From Rallus limicola (taxonomy: Eukaryota; Chordata; Aves; Gruiformes; Rallidae), in NCBI GenBank assembly GCA_022605955.1, contig JAKCOZ010000007.1, positions 36,124,991 through 36,188,990 on the forward strand: 64,000 bases of DNA, read 5' to 3'. Below are positions 1 to 12,025 of the stretch, one piece after another. A program made the position numbers and the translations under genes. Every line of letters begins with the position of its first letter. Position 1 is the first letter of the stretch. The notes under the pieces were generated by a model that saw nothing but the letters and a program-made list of their open reading frames with translations, was not told where the DNA came from and did no database searches.

Positions 1-602
1 CAGCTAGGGAAGGTGCTCTGATCCTGGCTTGTATCAGAAATTGTGTGGCCAGCAGGTCTAGGGAGATGATTATGTCCCTGTACTTGGCACTGGTGAGGCC
101 ACACCTTGAGTACTGTGTCCAGTTCTGGGCTCCTCACCATAAGTAGGACGTCAAGGTCCTCAGTGTGTCCAGAGAAGGGCAACCAAGCTGATGAAGGGGC
201 TGGAGGGCAAATCACATGAGGAGCGACTGAGGGAGTTGGGGTGTTTAGCCTTGATAAGAAGATGCTGTGGGAAGAAGTTATCACTGCTTACAATTACCTG
301 AAGAGAGGTTGTAGAGAGGTAGGTGATGGTCTCTTCAGCTAAGTGACAGGTGATTGGACAAGAGGAAATAGCAAGAAGCTGCCCCAGATCAGGTTCAGAT
401 TAGATGTTAGGAAAAACATTTTTACTGAAAGAGTTGTTGGGGCCTGGAACAGGCTGCCCAGGGAGGGGGTTGAGTCACCACCCCTGGATGTGTTTAAAAA
501 AAGGGTAGATGAGGTACTTAGGGATATGGTTTAGGACAGGGATGGCTAGACTTGATGATCTTAAATGTCTTTTCCAACCTAGCCATTCTGTGATTCTGTG
601 AT
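1..602 (+). mobile_element. CR1 LINE fragment, 5' cut by window edge
   Basis: This is the 3' part of a CR1 non-LTR retrotransposon. Bases 86-140 translate as [18 protein letters not shown], the conserved C-terminal segment of CR1 ORF2 downstream of the reverse-transcriptase palm, but a stop codon follows immediately (TAG in 'aagtaggac'). The non-coding 3' region then leads to a tail of two ATTCTGTG units ending at 602. The frame is broken and no element-encoded enzyme can be made. Its 3' end ('gacttgatgatctt...ccaacctagccattctgtg') matches the copy at 63480-64000 and the small insert at 36351-36430, so these three appear to share a subfamily. Confidence 0.95.
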
Positions 603-737
603 ATCTCTATAGGGGATAATATCAGTGAGGTTTTGCAGACTGCTCAAGTCTCTGAGTCCTACCAGCATCCAATTTTTAGAATGACAAAAATGTTACAGCA
701 TAGGAACAGTGAAACCTTGGAAAGCAGATTACTCCAT

Positions 738-1710
738 TCATAGAATCACAGAATTATAGAATCATAGAATGGTTTCGGTTGGAAGGCACCTCAAAGTTCT
801 CTAGTTTCAACCCCCTGCCATGGGCAGGGACACCTTCCACTAGACTAGTTTGTCCAAAGGCCCATCCAATCTGGACTTGCACACTGCCAGGGAGGGAGCA
901 GTTACAGCTTCTCTGGGAAACCTGTTTCAGTTCCTCATCACCCTCACAGTAAAGAATTTCTTCATAAGGTCTTATCTATAGTTACCCTCTTTCAGTTTAA
1001 AGCCATTACCCCTTGTACAATCACTTCATTCCCTTGTAAACAGTCTTTCTCCATCTTGTAGGCCCTCTTTAGGTACTAGAAGACTGCAATACTCCCTCAT
1101 CTTGTCTTCACAGGAGAGGTGCTCCAGCCCTCTGATCATCTTTGTGGCCCTCCTCTGGACTCTCTCCAGCAGTTCCCTATCTGTCTTGTACCAGGGAACC
1201 CAGAGCTGGATGCAGTAGTCAGTGAGCAGTCTCATGAGGGTGGAGTAGATGATGAGAATCCCCTCCCTGTCCTTGCTGTCATGCTTCTTTTGATATGGCC
1301 CAGGATATGGTTAGCTTTCTGTGCTATAAGCATACACTGTGAGCTCATGTTGAGTTTTATGTCAATCAACACCCCCAAGTTCTTCTCATCAGTGCTGCTC
1401 TTAATCCATTCTCCATCCAACCTGTAGTTGCACTTGGCCTTGCCCCAACTCATGTGCAGGACCTTGCACTTGGCCTTGCTGAACTTCATGCAGTTAACCT
1501 GGGACAATCTCCCAAGTTTGTCAAGGTGCCTCTGAATTGCATCCCTTCCCTCCAGCATGTCAGCTGCACTACACAACTGGTTGAGGGTCCACTTGATCAC
1601 ACTGTCTGTGTCACCAACAGAGATGTTAAATAATTCTGGTCCAAATACCAACCCCTGAGGAACACCACTCATCACTGATCTCTACTGGGATATCAAGCCA
1701 TTGACCATAG
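738..1710 (-). mobile_element. CR1 LINE fragment with the FADD box deleted
   Basis: On the minus strand this is a 5'-truncated CR1. The octamer tail lies at 738-770. Further in, an open frame of 147 codons (1675 to 1232) carries the second half of the reverse transcriptase: SGVPQGLVFGPELFNI, then LEGRDAIQRHLDKL, then KNLGVLIDIKLNMSSQC. The catalytic F-A-D-D segment expected between 'CTL' and 'LCGA' is missing. The frame goes from WTLNQ directly to LCSAAD, which implies a small in-frame deletion near 1570-1585. The copy also differs from a functional one by its truncation and by the frameshift near 1235. The 5' limit is approximate, because similarity fades after the 'aagccattgacca' motif near 1700. 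Confidence 0.94.
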
Positions 1711-4022
1711 CTCCCTCAGTCTACATTATGGTATGCAGAGGGAGTGTGTGAAATATACAGAAGTGCCTGGTGCAGCAAGCACATACTCTGCTGTGATGCC
1801 TGTGGTGGATAAGTTAGAGCAGTTTGATACCAGTATTTCTGCAAAGCAGCCCAAGTGCTGTTTTGTGATGCACCTCTCTACCTGCAAAAACCTCTTCAGG
1901 CAACACCACCCCTGAGCTGTTCCTACCACTGACTGTCTTGGCCACCATCCTGACAACCACCTTCATGTGGATGAGGAGACGGAATGATTCTCTATTAGGA
2001 TTTTTCTAAAGCCATACTGATATCCTTACTATACAGACTATGAGGGCCTTGGGACTTCTTTGTGGTGTTCATGAGCAAAGAAAGCAGTCAGAAGGAAGAG
2101 GGAGTGGGTTATGTTCTTCTTGTTTTCCTTGAGGATAGATAGCCTGTACAGGGTTTATAGCTTCTCCAGCAAGATGTTGTGAAGGACAAACATTGGGAAT
2201 GCTCAAGCGCCAGCATTACGATGATTCGTACAGTGTAAAGGTTTTGATGGGTCCAACCTGACAAACTGGGGTACAAAGGGGAAATGCTTGGTGAAACCCA
2301 CAGCTGTGTTTTTGATATCCCTGTGCCTTTTCTCTTCCCCATTCCATAACCTGCTTGTTTACAACATCATATCGCAAATAATTGTTTATATAAAAGAGAC
2401 AAGCAGGTTTGGGATCAGGGCAGGCAGATATGATACTGTAGCAATTGTTAATCAAAGACAATGACATCTGATTTTGTAGCTTAATGAAACATAGTATTAT
2501 GCTAATAGCCATTTTACAGCTTTTTGATCGCTTCAGGACTGACTCATCAGTTGGGTTTATTGGTTAAGTGATTTATTCATGTTTCTTGCATACCTGTAGT
2601 CAAAAAAACCTGTAAACTGGACACCTTGGAAGTTTGTGTGAGGCAGTTTTCTGCATCTGGGTGCAGAGCCTCTAACCCAAGGAGCCCCCTGGACTCCGGG
2701 GACAATAACCCAAGGCAGCATGAACTAGTCATTCTTAAATTCTGTTTCTTTGTTGGGATATTTTTTCTTCAAAACTAGGGAAAAGTTGTAGGAATAGGCC
2801 TGTTCTTGCAGCAAAGCACATGAGACTCCACAGTGATAAATATGCTGAATACCTTTTATACCATGGGACTCGCAGTTCAGCCAAGTCTATCCTCCAGACA
2901 GCCCAAGCCAATGTGTGGTTGAGCCTGTTAACTATCCTTCTGACAATGCGTCCATACAATAGGGGGGCAGGACACAGGCTGTCATGCTCATATATGATCC
3001 AGAAGCTTCTCCACCCCTGATACTTTGGCAGTGACTCAGGAACTTCATCTGCCAGCAGCCTCCATGGAACTCCATTGGAAGGGTAATCACCAAAAAATAG
3101 GAGATGGTCTGAGGACAATCCTCAGACATAACACTTCTTTGATGTTTTTTGTTTTTTTTTTCAGCTTGTCAGAAAGTAGAGCTGTATCCAAATAACTGCT
3201 GTTTGGGGAATGTATAGGGGAGGGAAAGGGGTAGCTGAAGAGGGTGTGAAAGCAGTTTTCAGCATCCTTGATCTGTGTTTTGCATGTACCTGCTGCAGTA
3301 TGCATCCTTATCCATCATTAAGGATGTTCTCATCATGTCCTCTTTGCTTATGTGCAATTAAAGAAAGTGTTTTTTTCCCCCTTTTATTTTAAAAAGTGCT
3401 CTGTCTACCAGTCTGGTTTCTTTTCCCTGCAAAGCTATCCATTTCCCAATGAATACATATTTTGTTTGGCCTTTTTCTTGCTCGGTATGGGTTTCTTCTC
3501 ATGTCCAGTACTCCACTACTTGGTGTAGGAGTGAAGGATTTGCTGCAGCAGCATTTAGGAACCCTCTAAATCCTTGCATGGGGCTGTCCCTTTGCTGAAC
3601 TTTTAATTCCATAAAGGAGGGCGAATCCAGAACATGAACAAGGTAAGCAGCAAAGTCACAACCTGCACTGGGATGTCTGGAGAAGGCATCATGCAACTAA
3701 GAGAACAACTGAAGGCAGTCCCAATATCTCTGCAGAAACATGATTAGGGGGTGGGATGGTGGCAACAGCACAGCCATACCAAGGGCAAGTCTTGGTTTTC
3801 ATATAAAAATACAGGGGTGTATTGGTTGACCCTCAGCTGGGAAGAAAAATGGAAGTAGGGCAATTCCTTCACATTCACAAGGGTAGGTAAGCATGTGGCA
3901 ATAATTCTACAGCAAACCTGACACTTTTCAACCATGTTGTAATGTTCCATCCCAGAATCAGCACATCCAATAGATGTTTTGTTAGAAAATTAAACAAAAA
4001 ATACTTTGAACAAGGGTCAAAA
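1711..4022. other. Unassigned DNA, no gene seen
   Basis: No repeat family or gene is recognised here. Two short T-runs occur, at 3147-3161 and 3370-3380. A 127-codon frame is open on the minus strand at 2735-3118, but it resembles no protein known to me and its borders are not exon-like. A segment at 3509-3642 has a pyrimidine-tract acceptor and a GTAAGC donor, but all three frames contain stops. Confidence 0.5.
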
Positions 4023-4690
4023 GAATCATAGAATCACAGAATCATAGGGGTTGGAATGGACCTCGAGAGATCATCAGGTTCAACCCCCCTGCCAAAGCAG
4101 CTCCCCAGCTCATATTGCACAGATAGGCGTCCAGACGGGTCTTGAATATCTCCAGAGAAGGAGACTCCACCACCTCCCTGGGCAGCCTGTCCCAGGGCTC
4201 TGTCACCCTCACTGGGTAAAAGTTCTTCCACATGTTGGTGTGGAACTTCCTGTGCTCCAACTTGCAGCCATTGCCCCTTGTCCTGTCTCCACAGATCACT
4301 GAAAAGGGGCTGGCTGATTCCCCCTGCATCCCATACTTAAGATATTTATAAACATTAATTAGGTCCCCCCTTAGTCTTCTCTTCTCAAGACTGAACAGCC
4401 CAGCTCACTCAGCCTTTCCTCATAGGGCAGATGCTCCAGGCCCTTAATCATCTTCATAGCCCTTCTTTGGACTCTCTCCAGGAGATCCCTGTCCTTTTTA
4501 TACCAGGGAGCCCAGGGAGTCCAGGTGGGGCCTGACCAGGGCAGAGTAGAGGAGGAGGATCACCTCCTTTGACCTGCTGGCCACACTCCTCCTGATGCCC
4601 CCCAGGATCCCATTGGCTCTCTTAGCCACCAGTGCACACTGCTGGCTCATAGCCAACCTGTCATCAACCAGGACAGAGCTCTTCTCCAGC
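4023..4690 (-). mobile_element. CR1 LINE fragment, second subfamily
   Basis: This is a minus-strand CR1 3' fragment. The octamer tail is at 4023-4046, followed by the 3' sequence 'ttggaatggacctcgagaga', which differs from the tail region of the copies at 738 and 1. Reading the minus strand, the frame at 4329-4042 encodes the C-terminal CR1 segment (NMWKNFYPVRVTEPWDRLPR and then VVESPSLEIF). The frame at 4734-4498 encodes [20 protein letters not shown] and [10 protein letters not shown]. These pieces are in different frames, so at least one frameshift separates them. Similarity ends abruptly near 4690 before the palm motifs, so the copy was 5' truncated at insertion or cut later. Confidence 0.94.
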
Positions 4691-6010
4691 AGAAGGAGGT
4701 AACAGCAGGTCCTGCTGTGCATTGATTTCAGCACTTAGTATGGGTATCTCAGCAGCTCTGGGCTTAGTTGAGGCCACAGGCAAATTCTTGCAGTGAGTCA
4801 ATTGATGCTTCCAATGTCATATCTGTAAATCAGCTGTATCTCAATTTCAGTGACACTCCACCGGATTTATACCTGAGAGCAGACTCTGACCTTAAGCACA
4901 TAGTCTAAATGGGGACCAGTCCTCCTTAGCCAAGGCCATTTGGAGCTTTTCCAATATCGTTTGATGGACATTAAGACTAGATCCATAATGAAAGAGTATA
5001 TAACAGCCTGAGCACTGAATCAGATACGTCTAGCCTGGGTCAGATCCTCAGGCAGGAATGTTGATGATAAGCCAGTTCAGTGCAGATTTCAACCAGAAAT
5101 GAGGACATGGCCCTTTAAACGTCACTGTGAAAGGCCCATGTTTGATTACATAAATAATAATGTTTTAACAAGAACTTGTTCCTCAACAGCACACATAGTG
5201 CTTGCTCATTAAAATTAATAAGCCTTTTTCTCCGTAGGAGACAATACCCGCCCCTATGTTTCAGGAAGAAGGTGACAAGAAAACAAGAACAACACAGCAG
5301 CTCAGGAAAACCCAGAGCCCTTCCTCATTTTAATGGGATGCAGAGAATAATTTTGCACAACTCCTTAGCTGGAGCAGCTATCTCCCCTGGGCTTTCCAAT
5401 CTCTAATTTCTATGACCCTGTGAATCTAGTGTACACACAACGCGTGACTGATGCTTCTACATGGAGCAAATCGCTTTAATTTTTTATTCTCACCCACCAC
5501 AGGACTAGAAAATTGCTTCCAAGACTGTGTGAAAGTTCATCCCTGGAAAGACATCTGACTTTGGTGGGTGGATTTGATCATAAATTAGGTTTGAGAAGGT
5601 AGGAAGGAGGGAGAGAGTAAAGTGTTGGCTAAATTTGAGAAGTAATTACACATTTTCCTTTATGAAGATAAGAACTTTCTAGGATGCATATGGAGGGGAA
5701 AGGAAGGGAAGAGGGTTATGAAACTCATAGATCAGACAGACTCATGGCTGATGGGTGCAGCTCCTGCAAGAACCTGGCTTTTATATAGCAGTGCTTCCCT
5801 TTCCTTCTTTCCTTGTCCTTTTCTGGTGGTCAGTGTTGTTGGACTGCCAGAGATGGGTCAAGCAGCTCACATCTTTGTCTAGAGGTGTTGTGATATCAGA
5901 GGGGATGATCACAGCCTGAGGCAACTCTGTGCCCCAGATCTCATCAGTAGCCAGGCTGAGCACATATTCCCTGTAGGCCCACACAAACAGAGAACACACC
6001 TACACACCAC

Positions 6011-6032
6011 ATATATACATACATACATACAT
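6011..6032. repeat. ATAC tetranucleotide microsatellite
   Basis: A short run of ATAC/TACA units after an AT dinucleotide start, about 90 bases before the CA repeat. Confidence 0.9.
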
Positions 6033-6120
6033 GGCTGGCCACACAGAGCATTCCTGTGAACACAGCACCAATGGTCCCATCCTGCAGGACAGCAGGACAG
6101 CGCAGTCAGTCAGTGAGAAG

Positions 6121-6149
<29 letters not shown>
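6121..6149. repeat. CA dinucleotide microsatellite
   Basis: An uninterrupted (AC)14 run. Open frames crossing it (His-Thr and Thr-His repeats) come from the repeat and are not genes. Confidence 0.97.
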
Positions 6150-6151
<2 letters not shown>

Positions 6152-7021
6152 AATGTACAGTTTGGATCCCTCCAGCAGCTGGGCTCAAACACTGTCTACC
6201 CAGTAGCTACTTGTGGGTCCCAGCTTCCCCAGTTGATGGCATGGAGGTATAACCCCCTGAGGCCACAGGCCCAGTCCAGTTGCTATTACAGACCATCCCA
6301 TTCACAAAGAAAGCTGTCTGGGACTCTCCTGGTCTAAGACTCCTCTGATCTGGACCTCACAGCCCAACTCACCCCTTTGTTTCCAGGCCACATCACCTAT
6401 TTACTGGCTGGTCCAGTTCAGTCTTCAACAGTGGTCACAGACTCACGCCATGCCCACACTTGCTCCAGTTGTTGCACACACGGATCCCGTGATGCCTGCT
6501 ACCATGTCAGCTTCTGCACTGAGAGCCTCCCCCTCTCCATATGCACACAGAGAGTCTCTCACCCAGCAAACAAATGTTTAAATGAGGGGGGTAGATGACC
6601 AGACCGAATATATAGCCTTCACAAGGCACAGGGCATGGCCAGGTAAGCGTACTGTCCAGAAACTTGTCTACACTTGGCCAGTCACTTTACACCCTTATCC
6701 CTCTGTTTTCCCACACTTGTTCCTCCCCAGTCTTTGCTAATGCTTTCCCTTCGCTGCCTTTGGTTACTCCTCTAAATACCATTTAATAAACCTTGTGCAA
6801 CCAATAGATGCTCTTCCTCTGCATCTCACAGTGTCCCAGACCCCAGGCAGAGACCCTCCTCAGTGAGGACACACAGAGAGCTGCCTATGTTGCCCCACAC
6901 AGTGGGTACTACCTGCAGCCCATGGAGCCAAAACTCTTCTTGGACAGCCCTGGTAGCTGTTGAGGCAGGGGCTCATGTCTCTGACTGGAGGGTGGGGGTC
7001 CCCCACTGCTCTGGGCTCCTT

Positions 7022-7034
7022 TGTGTGTGTGTGT
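7022..7034. repeat. Short GT repeat
   Basis: About six GT units, followed directly by unique sequence. Confidence 0.8.
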
Positions 7035-8468
7035 AGCCAAGTTTTTTGTCATATAACAATTATGAGGAGAGGGTGGAAGAAGGAAAGGATGGGGTGACCC
7101 TGAATAGTGGGTCTGCATAGCTCAGGGGTCACCATAATTTTAAAGCTGAGCTGAAGTGATTTATCCTGAACTGGGACCTCAAAAAAATCATGCTTGCACA
7201 TGACCGTCCAATTCCATTCAGCCTCTGCACTTCCGTTTGGTCTTAAAAGACAACAGCTTTCACATCCACCTTTAGGATATTTTGTCATCTCTGTTGCAAA
7301 GGTGCTTCCTCCCATCCTGCTTCCAAGAATTGCTGCTGTGAGGTGAATGGAGGAAATCAGACATGAAAAGGAGCAGAATGGGAAACCCAGGAGTAACGAG
7401 GATGCTGTGAGCAGAGCTGAGGTTTGGGGATTGCGCTATTGTTTCTTGTAAAATTATTTTGGCATTTAGAGACTACACTTCCCCCTTACGTGCTGCAACA
7501 AGTCAAAGTTAACACTTGGCTTGATATTTTTCACACTAGCTCTAATAATTCTTTGGACAATTTTTTTCAGGGTGTTTAGACACTAAAAAAACTGGATTTC
7601 AAAGTCTGTCTTTGACTTCTCTTCATTGCATAAAACAAGATTTGGCCATCAGTATAATTCTGCTTCATGCTCTCTGTATGGGACTCCTTTCTGGAGCTAT
7701 GAGACATGGGCAAGATAACAAGGAGCAGAAAAAGGGACCAGCAGCTTGCTGGATCACATCTGTTGCTTTCCTCTACACAACCAGACAATTTCTCTGCTGC
7801 CAACATCATCTCCCACAAAGTATTATAAAGATATGGCAACTAAATGTAAATTAAAAGAGACTGCTTCAGATATCTCCAATCTATGCATAGAATGGATTTA
7901 GCAACGTAGTGTAAGGGTTCAGCAACATTATTCTACATATTAAATATAATTATCAGGGTAATATTCAGGCTAATCAACTCTAGACTAATTGGAATCTGCT
8001 GCTGATCACTCCCCAGTCAAGATGTCAGGAATGACTCAAAACAAGTAAAATGAATGTAAGTGAGGTCAAAAATACTGCTGTATGAAACTGAATATCAATT
8101 GTTTTGATATTACCACATTATAATTTCAAAAGCTCTGCCAGGTGGTGTGTTGGCAAGAGAGGTTCTGCAATGCTCAGCCACTCAGATCTGTCCAGATTAT
8201 GAGTTTCAGTCAGGTTTGTTTGTGATCCATCCTCACAGGCTGCCTGGGGATGTTTGGCTTCTGTGTTTCTGGAGGGCACAGCTGAAGTCAGGAAACATGA
8301 AGAACTAACATCTCTTACACAAGGACATGTATTGGTTTCTGGGTTTTTTTTCCAGAGCTCCTAGGATTGGAATCTTGTTTTTTAATCTCCAGGTTCCTCC
8401 ATCCACCTCAGACATTGTAGAAGGTATGAAAATCCCATGTCAGCTTACTGCTCTCAGTTTTTTTCCAG

Positions 8469-8644
8469 ACTTTTACAATAGAGTTGGGTGTGATATCAAA
8501 ATTCAGGACAAAGATCTTAAGGATTTAGGACTGTATGGAAATTGTTGCTTCATTAAAGACCTTAGTACCTACCAGTACATTAGAGAGCCCTGGGACCTCC
8601 TGTGGTTTTCAGACTCAAAGGTGCCATGCAAGTTTACAGTTTAA
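8469..8644 (+). other. Candidate terminal exon (low confidence)
   Basis: A strong splice-acceptor pattern (eight Ts, then CCAG ending at 8468) is followed by 58 open codons and a TAA stop at 8642-8644. The predicted peptide is rich in charged and aromatic residues (for example KIQDKDLKDLGLYG and REPWDLLWF), but I do not recognise it. The same frame is open upstream of the acceptor to 8327, so the splice border is not needed to explain it. No AATAAA is seen close downstream. It may be a chance open frame in AT-rich DNA. Confidence 0.15.
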
Positions 8645-9004
8645 TTGAAGATTGCAATGGATACATTTCCATGGATATTTCAAATTGGCGTTTCATAGCA
8701 AAATTAAATTATATAGACTGCATCATCTTTATTCTCTTCTGGTGGTATTCAACTTACCTACCCCTCTACAGTCTACAATATGGTATGCAAACACCAGGGT
8801 GACCAACTGCTAGTAAATTTAGGAAGACCTCCAGGAATTTATGAATCTCCTAGGAACAAAAATGTCTTTGGTGTCTTATTTGAAATATGCTAGCCCTGTT
8901 TCCAGGCTAGAGCTATCAGACACTCTTAGATTGATATTCTGGGACTACTTTTATTTCCAGCCCCCTACAAGCACTCCATTAGATTGCTCACTGAACACAT
9001 TATT

Positions 9005-9525
9005 TGAGGCGTGGCCTCATTAGCGCTGAGTACAGAGGGATGATCACTCCCCTACTCACTTTAGCCACATTATTTCTTTTACAGGCCAGGATGCTGTTGG
9101 CCTTCTTAGCCACCTGGACACACTGCCAGCTTGTATGAGTGTGCACTCAATCCTCTCTTCCAGATCATTGATAAAGATATTAGAGAGAACTCGCCCCAGT
9201 ACTGAGCCCTGGGGAACATCACTTGTGACCAGCTGGCGGCTGCATTTAACTCCATTCACCACCACTCTTTGGGCCTGGCCATCAAGACAGTTTTTTACCT
9301 TGAAAGAGTATGCCTGCCCAAGTCCTGAGCTGACAGTTTCTCCAGGAGAATACTACGCAAAATGGTGTCAAAAGCTTTACTAAAGTCCAGCTAGACAACA
9401 TTCACAGCTTTTCCCTCATCCACTGAGTGGATCACCTTGTCATAGAAGGAGTTCAGGTCAGTCTATCACAACTGGTCTTTCATGAACCGGAGCTGACTGG
9501 ACCTCATCCTCTAGTTACATTCTTA
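9005..9525 (-). mobile_element. CR1 LINE internal fragment, no 3' tail, internal deletion
   Basis: The minus strand carries the palm region of CR1 reverse transcriptase. The frame at 9265-9056 reads [20 protein letters not shown] and then [11 protein letters not shown]. After 'ctctcttccagatcattgataaag' (9160-9178) the sequence jumps to the 'cacactgccagct' block near 9120, which normally lies several hundred bases further 3'. The FADD box and the following region have therefore been deleted. Unlike most copies here there is no octamer tail: the 3' end stops at a 'gtggcctcattagcgctgagtacag' segment near 9010. Loss of the tail points to a later deletion and not to ordinary 5' truncation. Confidence 0.92.
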
Positions 9526-11337
9526 CGGATTATGGAAAACAGGGAATATAGTAGGGGACCAGATGGATTGTTCACAGTTAAAGATGATCTACCGAGGAAA
9601 AAAAACCTTACCACTTGTTAGAATTCATCTCTTGTTTTGCATTTTGGGGAAAAAAAAATAAAATTAAAAGAATGAATTTCCATGAATCTCAAGGAAACTG
9701 GTGCTCTGGTGTCTGGCTTCATGCAGGACAAAGGTTCCATGTTGAATCATGAGCAAGATCAACTGCTGTGCCCTTTGGCAAGGACCTGACAGGCTTCCTT
9801 TTCTTGCTAGCTGAACAGAGTAAACGGACACAGGAAAGTTATATAGATTTGCTGTCATATAAATATAGTTTGCACACAGTCATAAATTCAGGAAGTGTAG
9901 CAGTGCTTTCTCTTGGCCTCAAGGGATAAGATGAAAAATCATCAATATCTGGGTTTAATGCCCAAAATGACGAAGACTACAGTCCGCCAGGGCAGCAGAG
10001 CTGGTACTGAAGGTTGTGTGGTGTGGGATAAAGGGTGTGGGACATGGTTCCAGGATTCTGGCCTTATCCTGTCCCATGCTCCCCTTGAGGCTTATTCTAT
10101 GATGCAGAGACCACAGATCATTTCTATACAATGAAGAGTGAATACACTCTTTAACTGAACCCATATATCCCAAATCCCCAGACAGTATCCTGACAGGACA
10201 GTCCTGTCTCTCTCTTTGTTTTAATTTCTAACACACCCTGAAAAAAACATGTATTCTCCTGTTTAAGCCTTTTCTCAAGAAATTTTTGGCAATATCTCAC
10301 AATCTTTAAAAACATATATTGATGTTTTTTGCAAGGATAGGGAAGTACATCATCACCCTTCTTCATTCACCCACTGTATGATGCCTCATGGTATACACCA
10401 AATAAGTGTCTTACTCAAAACTGTACAGTAAGGCTGCAACACACAGATGCAGAGCCCAGCACACAGTAGAACATCTCCAGGGGGTTGTTCTTGGGATCTT
10501 CCTTCATCTGTCATGGAATATTTTGGCAGAAGTGCATCAGGTTGTGTGATTAAAGGCTCATCTCCACACACAGAGGGAAGACAGAGGCACAAGGGCAAGT
10601 GGGTGAGCCACAATACCCCAGTCACAGACATAACCCTCTGAGCCAGGCTGGAGCTGTCCCAGGAGAGCCTCAGCTTCATGAGCTAGAGGTTGCACCCTCC
10701 CCAAGAAGAACTGGAAGTAGCTCCACAGCTCACCTCACAGGTTAGAGACAGATCTCTGCCTGGCTATGGGACAAGGTGGGAAGAACATCTGGGGACTGCA
10801 CAAGACCTAGTACTGGGTGGGTTAGGGGAGGAATCAAAGTCAGGGAAAGGGAGAGGGATCAAACTGGTTTAGGGAGGGGCAAGTGTGGGAAAAGAGAAAG
10901 AAAAGGGGATCAAGTGGCCAGTCTTGTGTAAACAGGTTGCCAGTTGGTGTGCTTGTATTTAGGTCATGCTCCTGAGCAATAAGCCCAGGATAAGAGATCT
11001 GTGGGAGCTGTTAGCAAGGAGGTGGCCCTATTTTACAAGAAGACCTTTCTTTTGGTAGTTAATTGCTTCAGCTCACACTTTGATCTAGCACAGCTCAGCA
11101 AGTGAGTTGCTATCCCAACCCAAAGCAGCACTAATGAGTGGTGAAGACCAGAATGCATCTTACTTCTGTTTTAAGTTTCTTTTGTGTGTTTCTAAAGGCA
11201 CCATCAACTGCCCAACAGACTGAGAAGTTCACCTTCTGATTTCCATAGAACCAGTTGCACCTCTAGGGCCAAAAGCCTCATTAAAGGCAACAGAAGAGAG
11301 GGAATAATTTGTATTAAACCAGACAGATATAGACCCT
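9526..11337. other. Unassigned DNA, no gene seen
   Basis: Mixed-composition unique-looking sequence with no repeat or gene recognised. Short A-runs lie at 9597-9604 and 9650-9660. Open frames near 10386-10679 overlap on both strands and lack coding-like borders. Confidence 0.5.
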
Positions 11338-12025
11338 TGTTGTGGGTTGACCCTGTCTGGACACCATGTGCCCACCAACGCTGTTCTGTCACTCCCTTCC
11401 TCAGCTGCACAGGGCAGAGAAAACGTACCATAAGGCTCGTGGGTTGAGATAAGGGAAGGGAGAGATCATTCAGTAAATGGTCATGGGCAAAACAAACTGA
11501 ACTAGGAAAAAAAGAATCCATCTAATTTATTACCCAATCAAAACACAGAGGGATAATAAGAAATAAAACCAAATCTTAAACCACTTCCCCCACTCCCCTC
11601 CTTTCTTCCCAGGCTCAAATTCACTCCTGATTTCTCTATCTCCACCCCGCAAGAGGTACAGTGGGATAGAAAACGGGGGTTGTTGTCAGTTCATCACACA
11701 TTATCTCTGCCACTCTTTCCTCCTCAGGGAAGGACTCTTCACACTCTTCCTTGCTCCAGTGTGGGGTCCCTCCCATGGAATAAAGTCCTCCATGAACTTC
11801 TTCAATATGAGACCTTCTCATGGGCTGCAGTTCTTCATGAACTGACCTTGTGTGGGTCTCTTCCATGTGGTACAGACCCTCAGGACCAGACTGCTCCAGT
11901 GTGGGTTCCTCACAGGGTCACAAGTCCCCAATAAAACTGCTCCAGAGTGGGCTCTGATCTCCACAGGCCCACAGGACCAGCAAGTGCTCCAGTACATCCT
12001 TCCCACAGGGTCACAGCGTCCTATA
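11338..12025 (-). mobile_element. ERV long terminal repeat fragment
   Basis: The segment starts with TGTTGTGGGTTGACCC and runs through a long AT-rich then C-rich stretch. From about 11750 it consists of loosely repeated 45-50 base units (each containing 'ctccagtgtggg' or 'ctccagagtggg' followed by a 'cacagggtcac' or 'ccacaggccc' motif). This organisation matches a widespread avian ERV LTR. I infer the orientation to be minus, with the CAACCCACAACA end as the LTR 3' end. The other end fades near 12025 without a clear TG/CA terminus, and no target-site duplication was found, so the copy is truncated. No retroviral coding region adjoins it. Confidence 0.72.

Larger units (their letters stand above)
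4691..9004. other. Unassigned DNA with microsatellites, no gene seen
   Basis: This is 4.3 kb without a recognised interspersed repeat or gene. The part from about 5860 to 7060 is visibly richer in C and G than its flanks. It holds three microsatellites and an AATAAA at 6785-6790. It could be an old LTR or an unfamiliar repeat, but I found no paired TG...CA ends. The 7.1-9.0 kb part is AT-rich and unique-looking. It includes the possible terminal exon at 8469-8644, which is listed separately. Confidence 0.45.

Noticed and set aside
2735..3118. 127-codon minus-strand frame as a gene
   Set aside because: No recognisable domain, no splice or promoter support, and a size expected by chance.
3509..3642. 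Segment with good acceptor and GTAAGC donor
   Set aside because: All three plus frames contain stops, and there is no other sign of an exon.
10734..10763. 30-base minus-strand micro-exon pattern (pyrimidine tract, ten open codons, GAG|GTGAGC)
   Set aside because: So short a segment with matching sites is expected by chance in 64 kb, and nothing else supports it.
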